This document shows positions 10,014 to 20,135 of a DNA stretch of 64,000 bases, one piece after another; the stretch's first letter is position 1, and each line of letters begins with the position of its first letter. The stretch is from Albibacterium bauzanense (GTDB lineage Bacteria; Bacteroidota; Bacteroidia; Sphingobacteriales; Sphingobacteriaceae), in contig NZ_SMGO01000002.1 in the NCBI RefSeq assembly GCF_004339765.1, forward strand, positions 248,001 to 312,000. The letters are read 5' to 3'. The notes beneath the pieces are model-generated. The model saw only the letters and a list, made by a program, of their open reading frames with translations. It did no database searches and was not told where the DNA came from. A program made the position numbers and the translations under genes.

Positions 10014-11393
10014 CTAAACGATGTTTGTAACGAGAGACGGATAGAGTCCTAAACAAATAGTTATGATAGTAGCAATGGTGAGAACCACCTTATAGTTTAA
10101 ATTCCAAACAACTTCTTCCCTATCTGTTGGTTTAAAATACATGGCAATGATAACACGGAAATAATAATAAATTCCGATAGCAGCATTAATAACAGCCAAA
10201 ACTACCAATGCAATATGGTAATTATGTAAAGCCGCAGCAAACATCATAAATTTACCAATAAAACCTACCGTTAATGGAATACCTGCTAAAGAAAGCATAG
10301 CAACCAATATCGTAAAGGAGAGGTATGGATTCTTTTTTGCCAAACCATTAAATGCTTCAAATTGTTCACTTCCGCTCGATCTTTTCACAGCAATCAATCC
10401 GCCGAAAGCTACAATAGATGAAAGAGAATAAGCCCCTACATAAATTAAAATACCATTAGCAGATTCTCCACCTAAACTTAATATAGCAAACAACATATAC
10501 CCAACATGAGACACGCTAGAATACGTCAGCATTCTCTTAAAGCTCTGTTGCATTAATGCAGTAATATTTCCAATAAATAAAGTAAGAACAGACATCACAG
10601 ATAATACCGGCGTCCAGAAAGAACTTAATGGTTCAAAACAGAACCAGAACAAGCGTAAGAACGCTGCAATAGCTGCAACCTTTACGATTGTACTCATAAA
10701 AGTTGTTATCAATATCGGCGCACCATCATAAACATCCGGAACCCAGAAATGAAAAGGAGCAGCACCTATCTTAAACCCTAAACCAATAATAAAAAGGATA
10801 ACTCCTGTATAAAATAAAGGAGAAATAGCCTGAACATTGTTTTGAACATAAGATTGGATCTCTTCCATTCCGAATGATCCGGTAGCTCCGTAGATTAGCG
10901 TAATTCCAAATAGCAAAAATCCAGTCGAGAAGGCACCCATCAAAAAGTACTTCAAAGAAGCCTCATTCGACCCGTAATCACTCTTACGAATCCCTACCAA
11001 AATATATAAAGCTACAGACATAATCTCAATACCGATAAACAGCATAGAGAGATTATAAAACGAAACAATGATTAATCCTCCAATCAGGGAGAATAGAATT
11101 AATGAAAAATATTCTGCAGTATGTTCACCAATTGTATCAAAATAGTCCCTGGATAGTAGCAAAATCAATATGGCCAACCCTATCATCAACATCGAAAAGA
11201 CGAGCGCGTAATGATCAAAAAGTACCATTCCATTATATAAAGGAACAGCTGTACCATTCCACTGAACAATACAAAATACCAAGGCCCCAACCAATCCCAA
11301 AATCGATATTGGCAATATGGTTTTTGTAGCCTTAAACAGTCCTAAATATAATATTAGAATAGCTAATAAAGAAAGCGTAATAATTGCACCCAT
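10014..11393 (-). CDS. nuoN: NADH-quinone oxidoreductase subunit N
   Basis: One of the three antiporter-like proton-pumping subunits in the membrane arm of complex I. The 459 residues form about 14 membrane helices. Family features include GIEIMSVALYILVG, KYFLMGAFSTGFLLFG, the broken-helix region KIGAAPFHFWVPDVYDGAP and LTYSSVSHVGYML. It is the last gene of the nuoA-N operon. I saw no clear terminator in the 140 bases between it and the DedA gene. Confidence 0.96.
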   Translation of the reverse strand: MGAIITLSLLAILILYLGLFKATKTILPISILGLVGALVFCIVQWNGTAVPLYNGMVLFDHYALVFSMLMIGLAILILLLSRDYFDTIGEHTAEYFSLILFSLIGGLIIVSFYNLSMLFIGIEIMSVALYILVGIRKSDYGSNEASLKYFLMGAFSTGFLLFGITLIYGATGSFGMEEIQSYVQNNVQAISPLFYTGVILFIIGLGFKIGAAPFHFWVPDVYDGAPILITTFMSTIVKVAAIAAFLRLFWFCFEPLSSFWTPVLSVMSVLTLFIGNITALMQQSFKRMLTYSSVSHVGYMLFAILSLGGESANGILIYVGAYSLSSIVAFGGLIAVKRSSGSEQFEAFNGLAKKNPYLSFTILVAMLSLAGIPLTVGFIGKFMMFAAALHNYHIALVVLAVINAAIGIYYYFRVIIAMYFKPTDREEVVWNLNYKVVLTIATIITICLGLYPSLVTNIV

Positions 11394-11428
11394 CTGTTAA
11401 TATTTTATTCGAAAAATCGATTGATTTC

Positions 11429-12877
11429 TTATTTAATTGATATTTGATTAATTAAATTCGTTACTGCAGCTTCTGAAATATTCAATAAAGGCTCAGGATA
11501 TATACCCAGCCCTAAAACAAACAATACCAGAATCACAAAAACAATTGTCTCTGACCCATGAATATCTTTAAAATTAATAGTGATATCATTCTTCTCACCA
11601 AGCATTGTTTTCTGATAGAGACGCAACATATACGCAGCTCCCAGAACAAGGGTTAATCCACCAAATACAGCATACCATATACCCGCATTATAAATACCTG
11701 TCAACAATAAGAATTCTCCTACAAAACCATTCGTTATAGGCAAGCCAATAGCTCCCATAACTAAAACTAAAAATACAATGGCTAGTCTTGGTGCCGATGA
11801 AGCTATTCCACCTAATTCTTTCAGATCTTCTTTTTGAGTGCGATTGATTATTATATCCATGACAAAGAATAACCCAACAACGTTTATACCGTGGTTAATC
11901 ATTTGAATCATAGCACCCTGCAAGCCTTGTACATTCCATGCAAAAACACCGGCACTAATCAATCCAACGTGGGCAATAGATGAATAAGCTATTAATCGTT
12001 TAATATCATTCTGACGGAGTGCAATAATAGATGCATAAACAACACCTATGATACCTAAGACTAAACAAATCGTCCCATACTGTTCAAAACCAAGCGGCGA
12101 AACTGGAATCAGCCATCTAATAAGACCATATACCCCCATCTTCAACATAATACCAGCTAAGAGCATGGTTCCTGCAGTAGACGCCGAAGCATAAGTATCA
12201 GGTTGCCAAGTGTGAAACGGAAAAATTGGTAGTTTTACAGCAAAAGCAATAAAGAAAGCAAGGAATATCCAACCCTGAGTTTGGGCGTCTAAGCCTAATT
12301 GATAAAAAGATGAAAGTTCAAAATCTCTTTCCGGAGCTTGAAAATGCAGATAGATAATAGCTGTCAGCATCAATAAGCTTCCAATAAATGTATAAACAAA
12401 GAACTTCAAATTAACCCGGATCCGGTTTTCTCCTCCCCACATTGCACAGATAAAATAGATAGGAATCAAAGCTGCTTCCCAACCTATATAAAATATGAAT
12501 GCATCCAACGCCATAAAAACGAGAAGCAATCCTGATTGCATGAATAGTATCAATGCATAGAAGCCTCCCTTATATTCATATCGGAAAGTCGACAATATAA
12601 TAAGCGGAATTAAACCGTTGGTTAACAATACCAGAGGTAAACTTATGCCATCAATACCAATATGAAAATTTATACCGTAAGACGGAAGCCAGGCAAACGA
12701 TTGTACAAATTGCATGGAAGCATCCGGAACAAAATTTATTAAGAAGGGTATAGTTAAAATAATTGTAAAAGATGAAACAGCTAAAGCCAATCGTTTTGCT
12801 AACTGAGATTGCTTAACAAATGCAAGTAGAATAGCGCCAAAAACAGGCATTAATAAAAGAAGGTATAAATTTTCCAT
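11429..12877 (-). CDS. nuoM: NADH-quinone oxidoreductase subunit M
   Basis: Second antiporter-like proton-pumping subunit of complex I, 482 residues with about 14 helices. Marker segments are HIGIDGISLPLVLLT, YIGWEAALIPIYF with its key glutamate, FAVKLPIFPFHTWQPDTYASAST and IAYSSIAHVGLI. It lies 35 bases upstream of nuoN and 16 bases downstream of nuoL. Ordinary member with no truncation. Confidence 0.96.
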   Translation of the reverse strand: MENLYLLLLMPVFGAILLAFVKQSQLAKRLALAVSSFTIILTIPFLINFVPDASMQFVQSFAWLPSYGINFHIGIDGISLPLVLLTNGLIPLIILSTFRYEYKGGFYALILFMQSGLLLVFMALDAFIFYIGWEAALIPIYFICAMWGGENRIRVNLKFFVYTFIGSLLMLTAIIYLHFQAPERDFELSSFYQLGLDAQTQGWIFLAFFIAFAVKLPIFPFHTWQPDTYASASTAGTMLLAGIMLKMGVYGLIRWLIPVSPLGFEQYGTICLVLGIIGVVYASIIALRQNDIKRLIAYSSIAHVGLISAGVFAWNVQGLQGAMIQMINHGINVVGLFFVMDIIINRTQKEDLKELGGIASSAPRLAIVFLVLVMGAIGLPITNGFVGEFLLLTGIYNAGIWYAVFGGLTLVLGAAYMLRLYQKTMLGEKNDITINFKDIHGSETIVFVILVLFVLGLGIYPEPLLNISEAAVTNLINQISIK

Positions 12878-12893
12878 TTATTGCAGTAATCCT

Positions 12894-14813
12894 TTAAATT
12901 GTATAAATGCCATAAAACAAGAGCAGAACAGCTCCTATAACCATCAAAAATAAATAAAACCCAACGTTCCCCGATTGTAAGAGCCTAAGCATCTTACCCG
13001 ATTCTGAAACTCCTCTTCCCAATCCATTAACAATTCCATCAATTCCGCTACGATCAACAATTCGATACAGGAATCGAGAAAAAGAATTAAGTGGGTTCAC
13101 TATCAAGAAGTCATAAATCTCGTCAACATAAAATTTATGATAAGATAACCTTTCCAAAAAGCTGCGCTCAACATGATCCGCTTCAGGAACAACTTCTTTC
13201 TGTACATACTTGGTATAAGCATATATAGCCATCAGTATAGCAGCAACTGCCGATACACTCATTAATATATATTCGGTTGAATGATCTAAGTGAAAAGGTT
13301 GCGTTAAAGCAGCCGAATCAGCAAAGACAGGCGATAAAAACTGAGCAAGGAATGCGCCACCTCCAAGACTACTTGGAATATTCAAGAGTCCACCAACTAT
13401 AGAAAGAACTGCCAATACAATTAATGGAAACTTCATTGATACAGGAGACTCATGAATATGCTTCTCTTGATCAAAAGTTCCTCTGAACTTTCCGAAGAAT
13501 GTTAAAAACAATAATCGGAACATATAAAAAGAAGTAAATAATGCACCTATCAAACCTCCAACCCAAAGCATTTTGTTTTCAGAAAAAGCATATGCTAAAA
13601 TCTCATCCTTCGAAAAGAACCCAGATAAAGGAGGTATACCTGCAATAGCAATGGTCCCGATCAACATAGTTATATAAGTCACCGGTAATTTCTTTCTTAA
13701 ACCACCCATTGACCGTAAATCCTGCTCATCACTCATCGCATGAATTACAGATCCGGCTCCTAAGAATAAAAGTGCTTTAAAAAATGCATGTGTAATAACA
13801 TGGAAAAGTGCCCCAGTAAATGCGCCTACTCCCAACCCAAGAAACATATACCCCAATTGTGAAACAGTAGAATATGCCAATACTTTCTTAATATCATTCT
13901 GAGTTAATGCAGTGGCTGCAGCCATTAAAGCAGTAAGCAAACCTATCACAGCAATCAGTTGCATAACAACCGGAGAAAGCGTAAAAAGAATGTTTGAACG
14001 CGCAATCATATAAACCCCGGCAGTTACCATGGTTGCAGCATGAATTAATGCAGATACCGGCGTAGGACCAGCCATTGCATCAGGAAGCCAGGTAAATAAA
14101 GGAATCTGAGCAGACTTTCCTGTTGCTGCAATAAACAAAAGGAAACTGATTAATACAATCATACTATCACCAGATGCTAAACCTGCTGCTTGAGGAAATA
14201 CTCCGGCAAATTCAATCGTACCAAAGGTTATAAATATTAATAATACAGCAATTAGAAAGCTCAAATCGCCTATCCTATTCATTACAAAGGCTTTTTTACC
14301 AGCACTTGCAAAAGAAGAATTTTTAAACCAAAACCCAATCAATAAGTATGAGCATAGTCCAACTCCTTCCCATCCAATAAACATTACTAAATAGTTAGAA
14401 CCCAAAACGAGCAATAACATAAAGAAAATGAATAGATTCAGGTAAGAGAAAAACTTATTAAAGCCGGGGTCCAGCTTCATGTAACCTATAGAGTAAACAT
14501 GGATCAGAAATCCAACTCCTGTTACGATCAGTAACATGATTGAACTTAGGGGGTCAAGCAAAAAGGACATAGAAACGTTTAGAGCACCTGCACCAAACCA
14601 TTGAAATATAGTTACAATGCTTGTACCATCTTCTCCACTCTGCCGCAATTGGTAAACATCATAAAATAAAACGCAGCTAATAAAGAAAGAAAAGAGAACT
14701 ACTCCACTTCCAATAAAAGCAACAACATTCTTGGGTAAAATATCTCTCCCCAATCCATTAACCAAAAAACCGATTAAAGGTAAAAGAGGAACTAACCAAA
14801 TTAAATCTAACAT
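12894..14813 (-). CDS. nuoL: NADH-quinone oxidoreductase subunit L
   Basis: The distal proton-pumping subunit of complex I, 639 residues, with the long C-terminal lateral helix found only in NuoL. Markers are FIGWEGVGLCSYLLIGFWF, SAQIPLFTWLPDAMAGPTPVSALIHAATMVTAG (bases about 14020-14120), the KVLAYSTVSQLGYM segment and the amphipathic region before the last membrane helix. It sits between nuoK (4-base gap) and nuoM. Confidence 0.97.
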   Translation of the reverse strand: MLDLIWLVPLLPLIGFLVNGLGRDILPKNVVAFIGSGVVLFSFFISCVLFYDVYQLRQSGEDGTSIVTIFQWFGAGALNVSMSFLLDPLSSIMLLIVTGVGFLIHVYSIGYMKLDPGFNKFFSYLNLFIFFMLLLVLGSNYLVMFIGWEGVGLCSYLLIGFWFKNSSFASAGKKAFVMNRIGDLSFLIAVLLIFITFGTIEFAGVFPQAAGLASGDSMIVLISFLLFIAATGKSAQIPLFTWLPDAMAGPTPVSALIHAATMVTAGVYMIARSNILFTLSPVVMQLIAVIGLLTALMAAATALTQNDIKKVLAYSTVSQLGYMFLGLGVGAFTGALFHVITHAFFKALLFLGAGSVIHAMSDEQDLRSMGGLRKKLPVTYITMLIGTIAIAGIPPLSGFFSKDEILAYAFSENKMLWVGGLIGALFTSFYMFRLLFLTFFGKFRGTFDQEKHIHESPVSMKFPLIVLAVLSIVGGLLNIPSSLGGGAFLAQFLSPVFADSAALTQPFHLDHSTEYILMSVSAVAAILMAIYAYTKYVQKEVVPEADHVERSFLERLSYHKFYVDEIYDFLIVNPLNSFSRFLYRIVDRSGIDGIVNGLGRGVSESGKMLRLLQSGNVGFYLFLMVIGAVLLLFYGIYTI

Positions 14814-14817
14814 AAAA

Positions 14818-15138
14818 TTACCACCTAAGTCTATTTAATATATCAATATCTATCGATCTGGTATTCCGATATACCATCATAATGATTGCTAAGCCCACAG
14901 CTACTTCCGCTGCCGCCAATGCCATCACAAAAAATACAAATACCTGACCAGAAGCATCTCCGAAAAACACAGAGAATACAACTAACAATAGATTTACCGA
15001 ATTCAACATCAACTCAATAGACATCATGATTACAATGACATTTCTACGAGTTAATACACCAATTACACCAATTGTGAATATTAGGCTGCAAAATAAAATG
15101 TAATGGTTTAATGGGACACTCTGTATTGTTTCAAACAT
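14818..15138 (-). CDS. nuoK: NADH-quinone oxidoreductase subunit K
   Basis: A small three-helix membrane subunit (106 residues) of complex I, homologous to mitochondrial ND4L and MrpC. The membrane glutamate is visible in MMSIELMLNSVNLL, and the second conserved acidic site is in AAAEVAVGLAIIM. It is separated from nuoJ by 3 bases and from nuoL by 4. Confidence 0.96.
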   Translation of the reverse strand: MFETIQSVPLNHYILFCSLIFTIGVIGVLTRRNVIVIMMSIELMLNSVNLLLVVFSVFFGDASGQVFVFFVMALAAAEVAVGLAIIMMVYRNTRSIDIDILNRLRW

Positions 15139-15141
15139 AAC

Positions 15142-15639
15142 CTAGGCTTTTTTCTTATCCTTTTTACCCAATAATACTGCACCAACCATGGCGGTAAGCA
15201 ATAAAATAGAAGAAATTTCGAATGGCAATAAAAACTCTTTAAACAGCACCTTACCCAAGTTGCCAACCAAACCAATCTCCGGATTAATAATCTCTAAAGG
15301 AGGTGAAGTTTGTAAAACTTTAAAAGAAGCTGCTAATATAATAATAAAGCACATTCCTGCGATCACACCCATAGCTTTCACAAAAATGGACTTCAAAGGT
15401 TCACTGTCTTCATTCATATTTAAAAGCATAAGCACAAATAAGAAGAGAACCATAATCGCTCCCATATAAATTATAAAATTAACAACTGCCAGAAACTGGG
15501 CATTCAATAAAATATAATGAATAGAGAATGTAAAAAAAGTAACAACTAAATATAGTACGCTATGAACCGGGTTTTTACTAATGATCGTCATTACTGCAAA
15601 AAATAACGATAGAAAGGCTACAAAATAAAACACTGTCAT
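15142..15639 (-). CDS. nuoJ: NADH-quinone oxidoreductase subunit J
   Basis: Membrane subunit of complex I (ND6 homologue), 165 residues with five predicted helices. The conserved third helix with its pi-bulge is VVNFIIYMGAIMVLFLFVLML. A basic tail KKDKKKA ends the protein. Close spacing with nuoK and nuoI (3 bases each) marks a single transcript. Confidence 0.95.
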   Translation of the reverse strand: MTVFYFVAFLSLFFAVMTIISKNPVHSVLYLVVTFFTFSIHYILLNAQFLAVVNFIIYMGAIMVLFLFVLMLLNMNEDSEPLKSIFVKAMGVIAGMCFIIILAASFKVLQTSPPLEIINPEIGLVGNLGKVLFKEFLLPFEISSILLLTAMVGAVLLGKKDKKKA

Positions 15640-15642
15640 ATA

Positions 15643-16164
15643 CTATTTATTGAGAGATAATTCTTCTAAATTAATGAACGGCTGTTCAACTAATTTATCT
15701 TTACCATAAATAAAATCCTTTCGTAAATATTCAGGTGGCACATGAGGCCCATCCAAATAAATAGCTTCCTTCGGACAAGCTTCTTCACAAAGACCACAGA
15801 AAATACAACGCAACATGTTTATTTCATAAACTGCAGCATATTTCTCTTCTCTATAAAGATTCTCTTCTCCTTTTTGACGCTCGGCAGCAATCATTGTGAT
15901 GGCCTCCGCCGGACAAGAAAGAGCACATAAACCACATGCAGTACAACGTTCCCTTCCTAATTCGTCTCTTTTCAAAGAGTGCATACCCCTGAAATTCTTA
16001 GAATATTCACGGGTTTCTTCAGGATACCGTATTGTATTCTTCTTCATAAAAAAATGTCGAAGAGTAATGGCTAAACCTTTGAAAATAGCAGGAAGGTATA
16101 TCCGTTCCCAAAAATTCATGGGTTCCTGTTCTAAAATCTTTTTTCTATTACTAAGTGATTGCAT
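15643..16164 (-). CDS. nuoI: NADH-quinone oxidoreductase subunit I (two 4Fe-4S ferredoxin)
   Basis: Carries iron-sulfur clusters N6a and N6b in the peripheral arm of complex I. Two CxxCxxCxxxCP motifs are present: C74, C77, C80 and C84, then C120, C123, C126 and C130. The N-terminal amphipathic helices (ERIYLPAIFKGLAITLRHF) contact the membrane arm. At 173 residues it is typical. It starts 11 bases after nuoH. Confidence 0.96.
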   Translation of the reverse strand: MQSLSNRKKILEQEPMNFWERIYLPAIFKGLAITLRHFFMKKNTIRYPEETREYSKNFRGMHSLKRDELGRERCTACGLCALSCPAEAITMIAAERQKGEENLYREEKYAAVYEINMLRCIFCGLCEEACPKEAIYLDGPHVPPEYLRKDFIYGKDKLVEQPFINLEELSLNK

Positions 16165-16175
16165 TTCTATATTTT

Positions 16176-17213
16176 TTAGAAAAACTTATCTTTTAATATA
16201 ATAAACACCCCTGTCAATGCTATATTAGCAAGAGCCAATGGTATTAACATCTTCCATCCTAAATTCATCAACTGATCATATCTGAACCTTGGTAAGGTCC
16301 AGCGTATCCACATAAAGAAAAATATGAAAGCAATTATCTTTATGAAGAATACAAATACACCGATAATTGTAATCCAGTTTGCAGACAGCCCTAAATCATA
16401 CATAAAAGGGAAATTATAACCTCCAAAGTATATTGCGGCCATTAATGCAGAAGAAACGAACATATTAATATATTCAGAGAACATATATAAGCCCAGCTTC
16501 ATAGAAGAATATTCTGTATGATAACCTCCAACCAATTCGGTTTCACATTCAGGTAAATCGAAAGGTACCCGATTTGTTTCGGCAAAAGCGCATATTAAAA
16601 AAATCAAGAAACCAAGAGGCTGCGCCCAAATATTCCAATTTACAAAACCTTCTTGCTGTGCTACAATCTCCTTTAAAGAAAGCGATTGCGTTACCATCAA
16701 TAAAGCAATAATGGACAAGCCCATTGCTAATTCGTAGCTTATACTTTGAGAAGCAGCACGAACAGCACCCATCAAAGAGAACTTATTATTAGATGCCCAT
16801 CCACCCAACATAATTCCATAAACTCCCAGAGCAACTACACCAAAAATATATAGTATACCTACATTAACGTCTGCAACTTGTAACTCAACAACCCGATCGC
16901 CAATTGTAAGAGCCTGCCCCCATGGAATAACAGCACTACCAATACAGGCTGTTATAATTGCGAGCGTTGGTCCTAATATAAAAAGAGGCCTATGTGCACC
17001 TGCAGGAATAATCTCTTCTTTAAAGAAGAATTTCCCACCATCACACAGAGGTTGCAAAATACCAAAAATACCTGCACGATCAGGTCCCAGACGGTCTTGC
17101 ATAAAGCCTGCAACTTTTCGTTCAGCTAAGGTTGAGTACATCGCAATTACTAAAGTAATAACGAACACTACAATAATGAGTATAAACTTTTCTATTATGA
17201 ATGCAAATTCCAT
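16176..17213 (-). CDS. nuoH: NADH-quinone oxidoreductase subunit H
   Basis: The membrane subunit that forms most of the quinone-binding chamber (ND1 homologue), 345 residues with eight helices. Conserved segments are LAERKVAGFMQDRLGPDRAG, AASQSISYELAMGLS, FAETNRVPFDLPECETELV and RWTLPRFRYDQLMNLGWK. It is located between nuoG and nuoI as in most nuo operons. Confidence 0.97.
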   Translation of the reverse strand: MEFAFIIEKFILIIVVFVITLVIAMYSTLAERKVAGFMQDRLGPDRAGIFGILQPLCDGGKFFFKEEIIPAGAHRPLFILGPTLAIITACIGSAVIPWGQALTIGDRVVELQVADVNVGILYIFGVVALGVYGIMLGGWASNNKFSLMGAVRAASQSISYELAMGLSIIALLMVTQSLSLKEIVAQQEGFVNWNIWAQPLGFLIFLICAFAETNRVPFDLPECETELVGGYHTEYSSMKLGLYMFSEYINMFVSSALMAAIYFGGYNFPFMYDLGLSANWITIIGVFVFFIKIIAFIFFFMWIRWTLPRFRYDQLMNLGWKMLIPLALANIALTGVFIILKDKFF

Positions 17214-17235
17214 AGTCTTATTTTGCGAACGCTAC

Positions 17236-18246
17236 TTATTTTAACTTCTCTGCTCTTTCAAGCTGTTTCTTATTCTCTGTCTGCAATTTTAAATTCTCTT
17301 TAATTACTGGAGGCGGAGCTGGTAATTCATAATGGTTCGAAGAAATAACAGAAGTATTTTTAACACTTCTAGGACCATCAATAACCCAATCAGAAGTTGC
17401 TTTCTTATCAAAACGACAATCATTGCAAATAAACTCTTCTAACTCTCCAAATTCATCTTTTCTTCCCGTAACCCGTAAAACCTCTTCTCCTTTATACCAT
17501 AAAGTAACCTTCCCGGAACAAGTCGGACAGTCACGATGCGCCTCTACCGGCTTTGTAAACCAAACACGGTTTTTAAAGCGGAAAGTTCGGTCAGTTAAAG
17601 CTCCAACCGGGCAAACATCAATCATATTTCCAGAAAAATCATTATCCACAGCATTTGAAATATAGGTAGATATTTCAGAAACATCTCCTCTTCCTAAAAC
17701 TCCATGAACTCTTTTATCAGTGAGTTGATCTGCAACCATCACACAGCGGTAACATAAAATACAGCGTGTCATGTGTAATTTGATCTTATCACCAATGTCT
17801 ATTTTTTCAAAGGTACGCCTATCAAAATTATAGCGGGTCTCCTCGATACCATGCTTATAACTCAAATTCTGCAGATCACACTCTCCAGCTTGATCACATA
17901 CAGGGCAATCTAATGGATGATTGATCAATAAAAACTCTACAATACCTTTTCTTGCTTCAAGTACCTCTGGCGAAGTTATATTCTGCACTTCCATGCCATC
18001 CATCACACCCGTTCTGCACGAAGCAACCAACTTAGGCATAGGTCTCGGATCCTTTTCAGATCCTTTACTAACTTTAACTAAACATGTTCTGCATTTACCA
18101 CCACTCCCCTCCAAAGAAGAATAGTAACACATAGCAGGAGGAACTACATCTCCACCTATTTGCCGTGCTGCATTCATGATAGTTGTTCCTGGTTCAACCT
18201 CAACCAGAATTCCATCTATACTTACTTTTATTTTTCCTTCAGACAT
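17236..18246 (-). CDS. nuoG: NADH-quinone oxidoreductase subunit G, short form without the molybdopterin-like domain
   Basis: Only 336 residues, against roughly 700-900 for classical NuoG. The N-terminal half is intact: a 2Fe-2S site (C40, C52, C55, C77), a His-Cys3 4Fe-4S site (H110, C114, C117, C123) and a 4Fe-4S site (C162, C165, C168, C212), so the electron path through the module is kept. Two further CxxC pairs follow (CPTC and CNDC, near 240 and 275), which may bind a metal. The large C-terminal molybdopterin-oxidoreductase-like domain is absent. The reading frame is clean and nuoH follows in 22 bases, so this looks like the native short form seen in Bacteroidota rather than a broken gene. 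Confidence 0.92.
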   Translation of the reverse strand: MSEGKIKVSIDGILVEVEPGTTIMNAARQIGGDVVPPAMCYYSSLEGSGGKCRTCLVKVSKGSEKDPRPMPKLVASCRTGVMDGMEVQNITSPEVLEARKGIVEFLLINHPLDCPVCDQAGECDLQNLSYKHGIEETRYNFDRRTFEKIDIGDKIKLHMTRCILCYRCVMVADQLTDKRVHGVLGRGDVSEISTYISNAVDNDFSGNMIDVCPVGALTDRTFRFKNRVWFTKPVEAHRDCPTCSGKVTLWYKGEEVLRVTGRKDEFGELEEFICNDCRFDKKATSDWVIDGPRSVKNTSVISSNHYELPAPPPVIKENLKLQTENKKQLERAEKLK

Positions 18247-18257
18247 AGCTTCTCTTT

Positions 18258-19604
18258 TTAGCTATTAGCCATAATAGCGTAGTTCGCCAAACCATAATTC
18301 CTGCTTTGTGATTCCACGGGATTATTAACATGCCACTCAAATTCATCACGAAAATGCCTGATAGCACTTGCAACCGGCCATGCAGCAGCGTCGCCCAACG
18401 GACAAATGGTATTACCCTCAATATTCTTTGCCACATTCACCAATAAATCCATATCGCTTGATCTTCCCTGACCGTTTTCTATACTAAACAGAACCTTTTC
18501 CATCCAGCCTGTTCCTTCTCTGCAAGGAGAACACTGGCCACAACTTTCATGGTGATAAAACCTTGTAAAATTCCATGTATTCCGAACAATGCACTGATCT
18601 TCATCAAAAGCAATAAAGCCTCCGGATCCCAACATGGTACCACTTACAAAACCACCTTCTGCCAAAGATTCATAGCTCATTAATCTAGGTGCACCTTCTA
18701 TAGTTTTTAAAATTAAATTAGCAGGCAAAATAGGCACTGATGAACCACCTGCAACCACAGCCTTTAATTGTTTTCCATTAGCTATTCCACCACAGTATTC
18801 ATCTGAATAAATAAATTCTTCGACAGGCAGGCCTAATTCAATTTCATAAACACCTGGTTTATTTAAATTCCCACCTGCAGAGATTAATTTAGTTCCGGTA
18901 CTTCTTCCAATCCCAATCTTAGCATATTCAGCGCCGCCATCATTAATTATTGAAACTGTTGCAGCAATAGTTTCAACATTATTTACAACTGTCGGACAAT
19001 TATACAAACCCGAAACAGCTGGAAACGGTGGTTTTATACGCGGATTACCACGCTTACCTTCCAAAGACTCTAATAAAGCAGTCTCTTCTCCACAAATATA
19101 AGCACCTGCCCCAGGATGAACATACACCTCTAAATCATAGCCCGATCCCAATATATTTTTACCTAAAAACCCATTGGCTTTAGCTTCGGCAATTGCTTGT
19201 TCAAGGATACGAATCTGTTGCATCATCTCTCCCCGAACGTATATATAAGAAGTATGAGCTCCTAATGCAAAACTAGAGACGATCATTCCCTCAATTAACA
19301 AATGAGGGATATAGGTCATTAAATAACGATCCTTAAATGTTCCAGGCTCAGACTCATCTGCATTACAAACCAAATAACGTGGAACTCCTTCTGGCTTTGC
19401 TAAAAAGCTCCACTTCATTCCTGTTGGGAAACCAGCACCCCCACGACCACGAAGACCAGAAGTTTTCACTTCTTCAAGCACACCTTCAGGCCCCATCGTT
19501 TTAATTGCTTTTTCAACCGCACTATATCCTCCCATACGACGGTATACCTCGAATGTATTTATTCCCGGTACGTTAATATGTTCAAGTAATAATTGACGAG
19601 TCAT
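18258..19604 (-). CDS. nuoF: NADH-quinone oxidoreductase subunit F (NADH- and FMN-binding)
   Basis: The entry point of electrons: binds NADH, FMN and 4Fe-4S cluster N3. The Gly-rich flavin site is LRGRGGAGFPTGMKW (51-65), followed by NADESEPGTFKDR (81-93). N3 ligands are C355, C358, C361 and C401 (SCGQCSPC and TICPLGD). At 448 residues it is full length. Its stop precedes nuoG by 11 bases, and nuoE is 6 bases upstream. Confidence 0.97.
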   Translation of the reverse strand: MTRQLLLEHINVPGINTFEVYRRMGGYSAVEKAIKTMGPEGVLEEVKTSGLRGRGGAGFPTGMKWSFLAKPEGVPRYLVCNADESEPGTFKDRYLMTYIPHLLIEGMIVSSFALGAHTSYIYVRGEMMQQIRILEQAIAEAKANGFLGKNILGSGYDLEVYVHPGAGAYICGEETALLESLEGKRGNPRIKPPFPAVSGLYNCPTVVNNVETIAATVSIINDGGAEYAKIGIGRSTGTKLISAGGNLNKPGVYEIELGLPVEEFIYSDEYCGGIANGKQLKAVVAGGSSVPILPANLILKTIEGAPRLMSYESLAEGGFVSGTMLGSGGFIAFDEDQCIVRNTWNFTRFYHHESCGQCSPCREGTGWMEKVLFSIENGQGRSSDMDLLVNVAKNIEGNTICPLGDAAAWPVASAIRHFRDEFEWHVNNPVESQSRNYGLANYAIMANS

Positions 19605-19610
19605 CTTACC

Positions 19611-20135
19611 CTATTTATTATTTTTTAGCTTTCCTATTAATTGGTTCACACTCTCCTCCGTCAGGTTCTCATAGAAGGTATATTCAGGGCCGATTTGCAA
19701 AACAGGGCCATTACCACATGCCGCCATACATTCTACTCCTCGCCAGCTAAATAAACCATCACTTGTAACTTCACCTTCTTTCACACCTAACGTACTCTCA
19801 ATATGCTTCATTATCTTTTCAGCTCCCACTAAGCAGCAAGGGCCTGTACGGCATACCTCTAAAACATATTTACCTTGAGGCTTCAGAAAATACATGGTAT
19901 AAAAAGTCGCAACTTCATATACTTCAATATATTCTATGTTTAGAAACTCCGCTACTTTATTCATTGAAGGAACACTAAGCCAACCGGCTATTGCCTGTAC
20001 CTCATGCAAAATCGGTAATAAAGCTGATTTCTGTTTACCTTCCGGATAGCGACTAACAATCTCATTGAATTTTCCTATCAACTCAGGAGTGAATTCAACG
20101 TTCTCGATATTCTCGGTATTATTTATATTAAGCAT
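19611..20135 (-). CDS. nuoE: NADH-quinone oxidoreductase subunit E (2Fe-2S, thioredoxin-like)
   Basis: Carries cluster N1a next to NuoF. The four ligands are C95, C100, C136 and C140 in CRTGPC and CMAACGNGP. The N-terminal helical bundle (SRYPEGKQKSALLPILHEVQ) is typical. The gene overlaps the end of nuoD by 8 bases, suggesting translational coupling. Confidence 0.96.
   Translation of the reverse strand: MLNINNTENIENVEFTPELIGKFNEIVSRYPEGKQKSALLPILHEVQAIAGWLSVPSMNKVAEFLNIEYIEVYEVATFYTMYFLKPQGKYVLEVCRTGPCCLVGAEKIMKHIESTLGVKEGEVTSDGLFSWRGVECMAACGNGPVLQIGPEYTFYENLTEESVNQLIGKLKNNK

Noticed and set aside
17236-18246. NuoG as a truncated pseudogene
   Set aside because: The frame is clean, all cluster ligands are kept and the next gene follows in 22 bases; short NuoG fits the phylum.
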